DNA from: Flavobacteriales bacterium
Lineage (GTDB): Bacteria; Bacteroidota; Bacteroidia; Flavobacteriales_D; Parvicellaceae
DNA: 13,202 nt
NCBI GenBank assembly: GCA_026993705.1
Contig: JALWSJ010000344.1
Span: 1-13,202, forward strand
Reading direction: 5' to 3'
A program made the position numbers and the translations under genes. Under the pieces are notes generated by a model that saw only the letters and a program-made list of their open reading frames with translations, was not told the DNA's origin and did no database searches. Position 1 is the first letter of the stretch. Every line of letters starts with the position of its first letter. Below are positions 7,077 to 13,202 of this stretch, piece by piece.

Positions 7077-8456
7077 ATGACGAAGTCTTTTTTTATACTT
7101 GTACTATTAGCATTTAGTATTGCTAATGCACAAGTTCTGTTCTCTCAAGAAGCAATCAAAACAAGAATACTGTTTATTTTTGATGGCTCAAACAGTATGA
7201 ATGCTCAATGGGAAAAAAGTAGTAAGATTGCTGTAGCGAAACAGTTAATGTCCCAAACTTTAGACAGCTTAAAAGGGTTGGAAAATATTGAATTGGGATT
7301 GCGAATGTACGGGCATCAAACCCGAATTGTGCCTGGTCATCAAGATTGTTCGGACACGAAACTAGAAGTGCCTATTGCGGGTGGTATTGAAAATATCAAT
7401 CGAATTAAAAATAAAATTAGGGGTTTACAACCTAAGGGTACAACTCCCATCGCTCGTTCGTTAGAATATGCTGCTGCCGATTTTCCTGAATGTGATAACT
7501 GTAGAAATGTTATCATTCTTATTTCTGATGGAATAGAAGCGTGTGATGAAGACCCCTGTGCGGTCGCTCGTGCATTGCGTGAAAAAAACATTAAATTAAA
7601 ACCATTTATCATCGGACTTGGACTTGACACTAGTTATTTAAGTCAATTTGAATGTATAGGAGAGTTTTTAAGTGCTGAAACCGAAGATTCATTTAAAAGT
7701 GTGTTGAATTTTGTCATCAGCCAAGCCCTAAACAATACAACCGTGCAGGTTAATCTTTTAGATGTGCATAAGCAACCGAAAGAAACAGATGTAACCTTGT
7801 CCTTTTACAATAAAAAAAACGGTAAATTGATAAAAAATTATATGCACACAATTAACCGAAAACAAGTTCCCGATACAATTGCACTCAATCCGTTGTATAC
7901 ATATAAAATGGTAGTGCACACAACACCTCCGCAAATAAAAGAAAACATTAAGCTAAAAGCTGGCGTTCATAATATTATAGAGTTAAGTACACCGCAAGGA
8001 GCATTGCAAGTAAAAGTGCAAGGGGATAATAGTAAATACACCAACATTAGTTGTGTGGTTCGTAAAGCGGGAGAGATGCAAACGCTAAATGTTCAACAAG
8101 CTAATCATACAGACAAGTATATTGTTGGAACATATGATTTAGAAATATTGACGTTACCACGGTTATTAATAAAAGAGGTAAAAATTGAACAAAGCAGACA
8201 AACAGATATTACCATTCCTAAGTCGGGCAGACTTGACCTAAGTAAGGGGAGTGGTCCTTGTGCTATTTTTGAATTGAAAAACGGAAACCAAACGTGGGTA
8301 TGTAATGTGGGAGAAAAAGCTGGGAATTACTCTTTTAACCTTCTGCCAGGTAAATATAAATTGGTTTTTCGTTCTGGGCGTTCGTTTAGTACAGCTCATA
8401 CGATAGAAAAAGAAGTAAAAATATCGTCAAATTTAACAGAAAATATATCGCTATAA
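7077..8456 (+). CDS. Exported von Willebrand factor A domain protein
   Basis: 459 residues. Signal peptide about 1-19 (FFILVLLAFSIANAQ). VWA domain about 28-218 with an apparently complete metal site: DGSNS (36-40), Thr in GTTP (121-124) and Asp151 in LISDGIEAC. Six Cys lie within or near the domain (91, 139, 142, 156, 161, 193), suggesting disulfides outside the cytoplasm. Residues about 220-459 look like repeated beta-sandwich modules (TVQVNLLDVHKQPKETDVTLSFYNKKNGKLI; GALQVKVQG; LLPGKYKLVFRSG). No membrane anchor or type IX sorting domain is visible, so a periplasmic location is likely. It probably binds a protein through its metal site, but the partner is unknown. It lies between the transketolase halves, 53 nt after one and 13 nt before the other, so it is probably cotranscribed. 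The ATG at 7077 gives the signal peptide directly. Confidence 0.92.
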   Translation: MTKSFFILVLLAFSIANAQVLFSQEAIKTRILFIFDGSNSMNAQWEKSSKIAVAKQLMSQTLDSLKGLENIELGLRMYGHQTRIVPGHQDCSDTKLEVPIAGGIENINRIKNKIRGLQPKGTTPIARSLEYAAADFPECDNCRNVIILISDGIEACDEDPCAVARALREKNIKLKPFIIGLGLDTSYLSQFECIGEFLSAETEDSFKSVLNFVISQALNNTTVQVNLLDVHKQPKETDVTLSFYNKKNGKLIKNYMHTINRKQVPDTIALNPLYTYKMVVHTTPPQIKENIKLKAGVHNIIELSTPQGALQVKVQGDNSKYTNISCVVRKAGEMQTLNVQQANHTDKYIVGTYDLEILTLPRLLIKEVKIEQSRQTDITIPKSGRLDLSKGSGPCAIFELKNGNQTWVCNVGEKAGNYSFNLLPGKYKLVFRSGRSFSTAHTIEKEVKISSNLTENISL

Positions 8457-8469
8457 AATTACAAAAGCT

Positions 8470-9423
8470 ATGAAAGAATATCCTGTATTAGGCAAAAAAG
8501 ATACACGTTCCGGATTTGGAGATGGACTAACAGAATTAGGGCGAAAAAACAAAAACGTTGTAGCTCTATGTGCTGACTTAACGGGCTCTCTAAAGATGAA
8601 TCAATTTAAAGATGAAAATCCAGAACGTTTTTTTCAAATAGGTATTGCAGAAGCAAATATGATGTGTATTGCCGCAGGAATGACCATTGGAGGTAAAATT
8701 CCTTTTACGGGAACATTTGCAGAGTTTTCTACAGCTAGAGTTTATGACCAAATTCGTCAGTCAATAGCTTATTCGGATAAAAACGTGAAAATATGTGCTT
8801 CGCATGCTGGGCTTACTTTGGGAGAAGATGGAGCAACACACCAAACCTTAGAGGATATAGGAATGATGAAAATGCTACCCGGTATGGTAGTCATAAATCC
8901 TTGTGATTATAATCAAACTAAAGCGGCTACATTAGCAATAGCAGACTACGAAGGGCCTGTTTATTTGCGTTTTGGAAGACCCAAAGTGCCAATCTTTATA
9001 CCTGAAGATATGCCTTTTGAAATTGGTAAAGCTTTGCCTTTGACCGATGGAAAAGATGTAACAATTTTTGCAACAGGTCATTTGGTATGGAAAGCCTTAG
9101 AGGTAGCAAAAGAATTAGACAAGGAAGGTGTAAGTGTAGAGGTGATTAATATTCACACGATTAAACCTTTAGATAAACAAGCTGTACTTGCGTCAGCAAA
9201 GAAAACAGGAGCTGTAGTTACTGCCGAAGAACACCAAAAAGCTGGGGGATTAGGAGAGAGTATTGCTAGAGTATTAGCAACAGAATTACCAACACCGATG
9301 GAGTTTGTAGCGGTTAACGATGCTTTTGGAGAAAGCGGAACACCAGACGAACTGATGACAAAATACGGCTTAGATACAGTAAACATTGTAGAAGCTGTAA
9401 AAAAAGTAATCAAACGAAAATAA
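8470..9423 (+). CDS. tkt: Transketolase, C-terminal (pyrimidine-binding) subunit
   Basis: 317 residues, normal for the C half. It supplies the ThDP pyrimidine-binding domain (about 8-170) and the transketolase C-terminal domain (about 185-310). Visible features: ADLTGS (35-40); the catalytic Glu61 in GIAEANM that activates ThDP; GTFAEFSTARVYDQIRQSIAYS (81-102); SHAGLTLGEDGATHQTLED (111-129); the sugar-phosphate-binding region YLRFGRP (165-171); and C-terminal EEHQKAGGLGE (about 254-264). It pairs with the N half at 6178-7023 to form the complete active site at the subunit interface. It starts 13 nt after the VWA gene and ends 6 nt before the NlpC/P60 gene, so all are probably one transcript. 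A DXS or pyruvate dehydrogenase E1 beta function is less likely given its partner. Confidence 0.96.
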   Translation: MKEYPVLGKKDTRSGFGDGLTELGRKNKNVVALCADLTGSLKMNQFKDENPERFFQIGIAEANMMCIAAGMTIGGKIPFTGTFAEFSTARVYDQIRQSIAYSDKNVKICASHAGLTLGEDGATHQTLEDIGMMKMLPGMVVINPCDYNQTKAATLAIADYEGPVYLRFGRPKVPIFIPEDMPFEIGKALPLTDGKDVTIFATGHLVWKALEVAKELDKEGVSVEVINIHTIKPLDKQAVLASAKKTGAVVTAEEHQKAGGLGESIARVLATELPTPMEFVAVNDAFGESGTPDELMTKYGLDTVNIVEAVKKVIKRK

Positions 9424-9429
9424 GTCAAT

Positions 9430-10191
9430 ATGGATTTTGGAATTTGCAATTTGACGGTCGTTCCTTGCAGAGAAAGCCCGAACGATAGAGCTGAAATGGT
9501 TACACAATTACTGTTTGGCGATTGTTTTGAAATTACAGAATTCCAAGATAAATGGGTAAAAATTAAAATAGCATACGACAATTACGAAGCGTGGATTTGC
9601 CGAAAGCAATACCAATCTATAACCGAAGAAGAGTACCAAGCCATCATTAATTCACAAGAGCAAGTTTTTGGATTAGGATTTCCGACAATAGAAAGTCATT
9701 TAGGAAAACAAATTTTACCTCAGGGAGCAAGCCTACCTCATTTCTATAAAGGGAAAATAAAAATAAGTACAACAGACTTTACTTTTCAGGGGGAGTTAGC
9801 AACCTTAAACAAGGAAGACGTGGTAAAATATGCACGAAGTTTTCTCAATACACCCTATCTTTGGGGTGGAAAAACGATATTTGGAATCGACTGTTCGGGG
9901 TTTACACAAATTGTGTATAAAATGTGCGGAATACAATTACCCCGAGATGCTTATCAGCAAGCAAAACTAGGAGAAGTTATTCCCTTTGTATCTTCAGCAG
10001 AAGCCGGAGATTTAGCTTTTTTTGATAATGAAGAAGGTAGAATCACACACGTAGGGATTTTATTGGGAGACGGCACAATCATTCACGCATCAGGCAAAGT
10101 TCGCATAGACCCAATCGACCATCAAGGCATATTTAATAGAGAGTTGAATAAATACACCCATAATTTACGCGTAGTAAAAGGTAATATTTAG
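9430..10191 (+). CDS. SH3-domain NlpC/P60 (C40) cysteine peptidase
   Basis: 253 residues. N-terminal bacterial SH3-like region about 1-62 (ICNLTVVPCRESPNDRAEMVTQLLFGDCFEI, KWVKIKI, YEAWICRKQY). NlpC/P60 domain about 127-250 with catalytic Cys155 in DCSGFTQ, His207 in THVGI and third residue His219 in IIHASG; LWGGKT (144-149) and LPRDAYQQAK (170-179) are also family-typical. Members cut peptide stems of peptidoglycan, usually the gamma-D-Glu to diamino-acid bond, in wall recycling or remodelling. No signal peptide is visible from this start, which argues for action on recycled muropeptides in the cytoplasm, or unusual export. It begins 6 nt after the transketolase C half. Its TAG stop shares its last base with the start of family A copy 3. 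Confidence 0.93.
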   Translation: MDFGICNLTVVPCRESPNDRAEMVTQLLFGDCFEITEFQDKWVKIKIAYDNYEAWICRKQYQSITEEEYQAIINSQEQVFGLGFPTIESHLGKQILPQGASLPHFYKGKIKISTTDFTFQGELATLNKEDVVKYARSFLNTPYLWGGKTIFGIDCSGFTQIVYKMCGIQLPRDAYQQAKLGEVIPFVSSAEAGDLAFFDNEEGRITHVGILLGDGTIIHASGKVRIDPIDHQGIFNRELNKYTHNLRVVKGNI

Positions 10192-10340
10192 GGCGTTCCC
10201 CTTATTTGCAAAACAAACGTTTCGCGGTAGCGATATGTTTGTTTTGCAAATAAGGGTCGGGCTTTCACTACTCACTCTTTTGGTTTGCATATATGCAACA
10301 AACCAAAAGGAGTTCAAACACGCCGTTCTATCCCTAACGT
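10191..10340 (+). repeat. Family A structured repeat, copy 3 (complete, uninterrupted)
   Basis: It starts GGGCGTT at the last base of the upstream stop codon. P2 is a perfect 20-bp stem, 10199-10218 with 10237-10256, whose 18-base tip holds the mini-hairpin TCGC-GGTA-GCGA. The block CGGGCTTTCACTACTC follows. P3 pairs CTTTTGGTTTG (10277-10287) with CAAACCAAAAG (10299-10309). The 3' block GTTCTATCCCTAACG ends at 10339, so CGTT near the start can pair with AACG. Stem sequences differ from copies 1 and 2 while pairing is kept. A transcript of the upstream cluster would carry this fold immediately after its last codon, where it might act as a 3' end or stabilising structure. P2 has no U-run after it, so it is not a standard terminator. 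The 348-bp gap up to 10540 also holds family B copy 3 and a promoter. Confidence 0.9.
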
Positions 10341-10360
10341 GGAATGAAATAAGTGCATAG

Positions 10361-10482
10361 AAAGTGAGTTTTAGTTTCTTTAGATGATGAAAATTTTTTT
10401 CCATAGCCCTAGCTAGCTATGGAAAAAAATGAAGAAGTATAAGGAAAATAAAATACCTTATAAGACATGTTTCAATGGTGTA
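10361..10482 (+). repeat. Family B palindromic repeat, copy 3
   Basis: It begins AAAGTGAGTTTTAGTTTCTT (10361-10380), identical to copy 4 for the first 17 bases. The central palindrome TTTTTTTCCATAGC (10394-10407) / GCTATGGAAAAAAA (10416-10429) is perfect over 14 bp. It is followed by GAAGAAGTATAAGGAAAATA and CCTTATAAG, and ends around TTTCAATGGTGT. It starts about 20 bp after family A copy 3, the same A-then-B order as at the left edge of the window. Confidence 0.8.
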
Positions 10483-10527
10483 AATCAGGATTCGTTATTG
10501 TAAGCACTTCATATACAAACAAAATTT

Positions 10528-10535
10528 TACCTTTG
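10528..10535 (+). promoter_or_regulatory. -7 box immediately before the seven-helix membrane protein gene
   Basis: TACCTTTG matches TAnnTTTG and ends only four bases before the ATG at 10540. A box in this position would start transcription at or next to the A of the start codon, so the message would be leaderless. No good -33 TTG is seen at 17-23 bp; TTC at 10508-10510 is the nearest, at 17 bp. Confidence 0.55.
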
Positions 10536-10539
10536 TAGC

Positions 10540-11247
10540 ATGATTGAATTTATAATTGACGAAAACTCTATTCTTAATCCCTCCTTATTGTGGGGTGAAT
10601 TTGAATGGAGAGAGCCAATTACGACTCTTACCGATCAACTAACAGCTTTAGTTTGTTTGTTTGCATATTTGCAATTCACTTTTTATAAGGGCGAAAAATC
10701 AAACAGTTTTTCGTATTACAGATATTTTTTTCTGTTCTTTTTCGTAGGTATGACCAGTGCAGCTTGGCTAGGTCATGGACTACAAGCTTACCTATCTTTT
10801 GGATGGAAAACAATTGGATGGATATTAAGTTCTATTGGTTTTTTACTTGTGGAACTAGGTACACTGAAAGACGTTGAGTTACTGCTTTCCGAAAAATGGA
10901 TAAAAAGCTTAAAACTTTTTGTCTCGATACAATTCATTACCTTTGTAACCTTAATGATTGTAACCCAAAACTTCATTTTTCCACAATTAAACTCTACGGT
11001 TTCGTTAGTTTTGTTTACACTCCCTTTGCAATTGTTTATCTATATAAAGACACAAAAAAAAGCTCATCTTTATATCGTACTAACCATTATATACGCCGCA
11101 CTACCGGGATATATTTACAACAACAAAATCAGCATCCATCATTGGTTAAACTATCACGATATTAGTCATCTTTTAATGGCTTTATATATGTTCTTCTTTT
11201 ATCTTTCTACTTCTAAAATCGCCTTTAAAACAAACAAAGAGAAATAA
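10540..11247 (+). CDS. Seven-helix membrane protein, CREST/ceramidase-like
   Basis: 235 residues with about seven hydrophobic helices (roughly 30-49, 62-85, 90-109, 124-147, 152-170, 175-195, 206-228). After a soluble N-terminal stretch of about 24 residues comes EPITTLTDQ. Helix 2 carries Ser73 and His79 (GMTSAAWLGHG); the last helix opens with HHWLNYHDISHLLMA, containing His206-x3-His210 with Asp207. CREST-superfamily hydrolases such as alkaline ceramidase use Ser and His in helix 2 and an HxxxH pair in helix 7 for zinc; the pattern here is similar, but Ser-to-His spacing differs from the ceramidase I recall. It also recalls the Bacteroidota family named DUF6962. Lipid amidase activity is only a hypothesis. 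The ATG could give a leaderless message; TTG at 10588 (residue 17) is an alternative start. Confidence 0.8.
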   Translation: MIEFIIDENSILNPSLLWGEFEWREPITTLTDQLTALVCLFAYLQFTFYKGEKSNSFSYYRYFFLFFFVGMTSAAWLGHGLQAYLSFGWKTIGWILSSIGFLLVELGTLKDVELLLSEKWIKSLKLFVSIQFITFVTLMIVTQNFIFPQLNSTVSLVLFTLPLQLFIYIKTQKKAHLYIVLTIIYAALPGYIYNNKISIHHWLNYHDISHLLMALYMFFFYLSTSKIAFKTNKEK

Positions 11248-11262
11248 GCTCTTTATTTTTTT
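11236..11262 (+). terminator. Short terminator overlapping the stop codon of the membrane protein gene
   Basis: AAAGAG (11236-11241) pairs with CTCTTT (11249-11254) around the 7-base loop AAATAAG, which contains the TAA stop codon, and is followed by ATTTTTTTT. The stem is only 6 bp and A/T-rich, so termination may be weak. Confidence 0.6.
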
Positions 11263-11268
11263 TAGAGG

Positions 11269-11299
11269 TTTTATACTCTCAATTATACTGTTATCTTTG
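11269..11299 (+). promoter_or_regulatory. Promoter of glyS
   Basis: The -7 box TATCTTTG (11292-11299) matches TAnnTTTG exactly and follows a T-rich -33 region (TTTT, 11269-11272) by 19 bp. Transcription would start near 11304, leaving a 5' leader of about 26 nt. AAGAAAG just before the ATG is purine-rich but not a clear Shine-Dalgarno site. No T-box leader is present. Confidence 0.65.
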
Positions 11300-11329
11300 T
11301 GCCTTTATTCAAAAAAGATTTAAGAAAGA

Positions 11330-12865
11330 ATGGCAACAAAAGACGAACTTTTCAAAAAAGTAATTTCTCACGCAAAAGAATTTGGTTTTGTATTTCCAAA
11401 CAGTGAAATATATGACGGCCTAAGTGCAACTTATGATTATGCACAAAACGGTGTAGAATTAAAAAATAACATCAAAAAATATTGGTGGATGAGCATGGTT
11501 CAACTACACGAGAACATCGTTGGACTAGACGCAGCAATCTTTATGCACCCAACCACATGGAAAGCTTCTGGACACGTAGACGCGTTTAACGACCCTATGA
11601 TTGACAATAAAGATTCAAAAAAACGCTATCGTGCTGACGTTTTGATTGAAGACCATATTGCTAAAATTGAAGCAAAAATTAATAAAGATATTACCAAAGC
11701 TAAGAAACGTTTTGGCGACGCTTTCAATGAAGAGGAATTTAGAAACACCAATCCTAACGTACTCCGAAGAACCAAAGAAATCGAGTCGATTAACCAACGA
11801 ATGGGAGATGCGTTAAACAACGACAAATTAGATGACTTACAGCAATTAATCATTGACTTAGGTATTGTTTGTCCGGTAAGCGGCTCTAAAAACTGGACAG
11901 AAGTTAAACAATTTAACCTGATGTTTGGAACAGAATTAGGTGCAGTTGCAGGAGATGCCTCTACCATCTATCTTCGCCCAGAAACAGCACAAGGTATATT
12001 TGTTAATTACCTAAATGTACAAAAAACTGGGCGAATGAAATTACCTTTTGGTATCGCTCAAATCGGAAAGGCTTTTAGAAACGAAATCATTGCTCGTCAA
12101 TTTATTTTCCGTATGCGGGAATTTGAGCAGATGGAAATGCAATTCTTTATTCAACCGGGTACGCAAATGAAATGGTTTGAATACTGGAAGGAAACCCGAA
12201 TAAAATGGCACAAAGCTTTAGGTTTAGGTGAAGAAAACTACCGATTCCACGATCATGTTAAATTGGCTCATTATGCCGATGCGGCGACTGATATAGAGTT
12301 TAACTTCCCGTTTGGATTTAAGGAATTGGAAGGAATTCATTCACGTACTGATTTTGATTTAAAACAACACGAAGAATATTCAGGTAAAAAACTACGTTAT
12401 TTCGACCCCGAAACAAAAGAAAGCTATGTCCCTTACGTCTTGGAAACCTCAATTGGGGTTGACCGAATGTTTTTGGCGGTACTTTCTGCATCCTACAAAG
12501 ACGAACAATTGGAAGACGGAAGTTCAAGAGTTGTTCTAGCTATTCCTGCTCCTTTAGCTCCGATTAAAGCTGCTATTTTACCTCTGGTAAAAAAAGACGG
12601 TTTACCAGAAAAAGCAAGAGAGATATTAAAAGCACTACAATTCGACCACAATTGTATGTACGAAGAAAAAGACACGATAGGCAAACGTTATAGACGTCAA
12701 GATGCTATCGGAACGCCTTACTGCATCACGGTTGACCACCAGTCTTTAGAAGATAACACGGTTACAATTAGAGAGCGAGATTCGATGAAGCAAGAACGTG
12801 TTTCTATTGAAGATTTACCGAAAATTATTACTGAAAAAGTAAATATGAAAAATCTGTTTATTTAG
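11330..12865 (+). CDS. glyS: Glycyl-tRNA synthetase, one-chain (alpha2) type
   Basis: 511 residues, a class II synthetase charging tRNA-Gly with glycine in the cytoplasm. It is the eukaryote/archaea-like homodimeric type found in Bacteroidota rather than the alpha2beta2 GlyQ/GlyS enzyme. Visible: N-terminal FPNSEIYDGLSATYDYAQNGVELKNNI (22-48); motif 1 area MHPTTWKASGHVDAFNDPM (72-90); RPETAQGIFVNY (216-227); motif 2 GIAQIGKAFRNEI (241-253) followed by REFEQMEMQFF (263-273); motif 3 ETSIGVDRMFLAVL (372-385) with its ATP-binding Arg; and a C-terminal anticodon-binding domain (about 402-511). An insertion of about 70 residues (about 100-175), rich in Lys and Glu, lies between motif 1 and the rest of the core, as in related enzymes. 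It has its own promoter and a strong terminator (12923-12974). Confidence 0.98.
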   Translation: MATKDELFKKVISHAKEFGFVFPNSEIYDGLSATYDYAQNGVELKNNIKKYWWMSMVQLHENIVGLDAAIFMHPTTWKASGHVDAFNDPMIDNKDSKKRYRADVLIEDHIAKIEAKINKDITKAKKRFGDAFNEEEFRNTNPNVLRRTKEIESINQRMGDALNNDKLDDLQQLIIDLGIVCPVSGSKNWTEVKQFNLMFGTELGAVAGDASTIYLRPETAQGIFVNYLNVQKTGRMKLPFGIAQIGKAFRNEIIARQFIFRMREFEQMEMQFFIQPGTQMKWFEYWKETRIKWHKALGLGEENYRFHDHVKLAHYADAATDIEFNFPFGFKELEGIHSRTDFDLKQHEEYSGKKLRYFDPETKESYVPYVLETSIGVDRMFLAVLSASYKDEQLEDGSSRVVLAIPAPLAPIKAAILPLVKKDGLPEKAREILKALQFDHNCMYEEKDTIGKRYRRQDAIGTPYCITVDHQSLEDNTVTIRERDSMKQERVSIEDLPKIITEKVNMKNLFI

Positions 12866-12922
12866 GGCATTTTAATCCGCTTTACATTCCAATTTTGCAA
12901 AGAAAAAAAATAAAAAACTAAA

Positions 12923-12974
12923 ACTTTAGTACAAGGAGCTTCTCACGTCGCTCTTGTACTAAAGAGTTTTTTTT
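12923..12974 (+). terminator. Rho-independent terminator of glyS
   Basis: A perfect 12-bp stem CTTTAGTACAAG (12924-12935) / CTTGTACTAAAG (12953-12964) continues inwards, past one bulged G, as AGC/GCT around a 10-base loop. Eight T follow (12967-12974). It lies 58 bp after the glyS stop. An A-rich run on the left side (12901-12922) could let it also work for a minus-strand gene entering from the right. Confidence 0.93.
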
Positions 12975-13003
12975 ATACTATTTGAATATTGAAAAGAGGC
13001 GAA

Positions 13004-13122
13004 AGAAAGTGAGTTTTAGTTTTCTTAGACGATGAATAAAATCTTTGCATAGCCTTAGCTATGGAAATATTTTATGAAGAAGGATAAGGGAAATAAAAAC
13101 GCTTTATAAGGCTTTTTTCAAT
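13004..13122 (+). repeat. Family B palindromic repeat, copy 4
   Basis: AAAGTGAGTTTTAGTTTTCT starts at about 13005. The core hairpin is CATAGC (13048-13053) / GCTATG (13058-13063) with loop CTTA, and imperfect outer pairing joins ATAAAAT (13036-13042) to ATTTTAT (13069-13075). GAAGAAGGATAAGG, CTTTATAAGG and TTTTTTCAATG complete the unit. Unlike copies 1 and 3 there is no family A element just before it; the glyS terminator lies there instead. The 337-bp gap after glyS holds only this repeat, the terminator and the possible gene fragment at the right edge. Confidence 0.78.
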
Positions 13123-13158
13123 GTTTAAGTAGTATTATTTTCTTCACAAAGATTTCCA

Positions 13159-13202
13159 TTACAATCGGTAGTGCAAAGACAATTCACTTTCTACCCGCCA
13201 AT
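13159..13202 (-). CDS. Possible C-terminal end of a minus-strand gene (partial)
   Basis: Reading leftwards from the window edge, one frame stays open for 13 codons and ends at TAA (13161-13159): WRVESELSLHYRL. The alternating hydrophobic and polar residues would suit the last strand of an outer-membrane barrel, but this is far too short to identify. A second minus-strand frame, ending at 13125, contains four closely spaced Cys (NCLCTTDCNGNLCEEN) but is closed by TAG at 13193-13191, so it would need a start inside the window such as GTG. Neither is certain to be a gene. Confidence 0.25.
   Translation of the reverse strand, partial: WRVESELSLHYRL

Noticed and set aside
5780..10340. The transketolase cluster bracketed by inverted family A copies, suggesting a composite transposon or genomic island.
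   Set aside because: The genes inside are housekeeping with similar base composition to their surroundings, a third A copy lies elsewhere in the window, and no transposase or target duplication is visible. Ordinary dispersal of a common repeat explains it.
10165..10404. 79-residue minus-strand reading frame across family A copy 3 and part of B copy 3.
   Set aside because: It consists of repeat hairpins read as protein and overlaps the end of the peptidase gene; not credible as coding.
11248..11330. T-box or glycine riboswitch upstream of glyS.
   Set aside because: Only about 26 nt lie between the promoter and the ATG, far too short for either.
12865..12900. A fourth, degenerate family A copy after glyS, from GGGCATT at 12865.
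   Set aside because: Only the first seven bases match; neither hairpins nor the CGGGCT and CTATCCCTAA blocks follow. Kept as a remark on the stop-codon junction only.

Overview
The window looks like chromosomal DNA of a low-GC member of the Bacteroidota, most likely Flavobacteriales. The reasons are: a PorQ-like type IX secretion component; a large secreted protein with the gliding-motility (CHU_C-type) C-terminal domain that marks type IX secretion cargo; transketolase split into two half-size subunits; a one-chain glycyl-tRNA synthetase; and Bacteroidota-type promoter -7 boxes (TAnnTTTG) in front of four genes. No tRNA, rRNA, CRISPR array, phage gene or transposase is visible.

Layout. The left part (266-5701) reads on the minus strand: porQ; ychF with its own promoter; and a probable two-gene unit of a small exported protein of unknown function (5306-5701) followed by an 814-residue CUB / P-domain / CHU_C secreted protein (2851-5295), which ends at a perfect 16-bp terminator hairpin. 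The right part reads on the plus strand. A tight four-gene cluster (6178-10191) holds the transketolase N half, an exported von Willebrand A (VWA) protein, the transketolase C half, and an SH3 + NlpC/P60 peptidase. A seven-helix membrane protein resembling the CREST/ceramidase superfamily (10540-11247) and glycyl-tRNA synthetase (11330-12865) follow, each with its own promoter and terminator. A few dozen bases of a possible minus-strand gene lie at the right edge.

How the genes relate. PorQ belongs to the outer-membrane complex that processes type IX cargo, and the 814-residue protein is probably such cargo. The transketolase halves together form one enzyme of the pentose phosphate pathway, with an apparently unrelated exported VWA protein encoded between them. 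The remaining genes are housekeeping or cell-envelope functions.

The most unusual content is between the genes. Family A is a structured repeat in three copies (1-143, 5780-6084 reversed, 10191-10340) with constant single-stranded blocks, two variable but base-paired hairpins, and a closing stem that shows a compensatory change. Family B is a smaller palindromic repeat in four copies (about 179-262, 5826-5986, 10361-10482, 13004-13122). One B copy is a 161-bp MITE-like unit with terminal inverted repeats, sitting inside a hairpin loop of an A copy; another A copy shows the matching empty loop. A third, unrelated 180-bp imperfect palindrome fills the gap between porQ and ychF.
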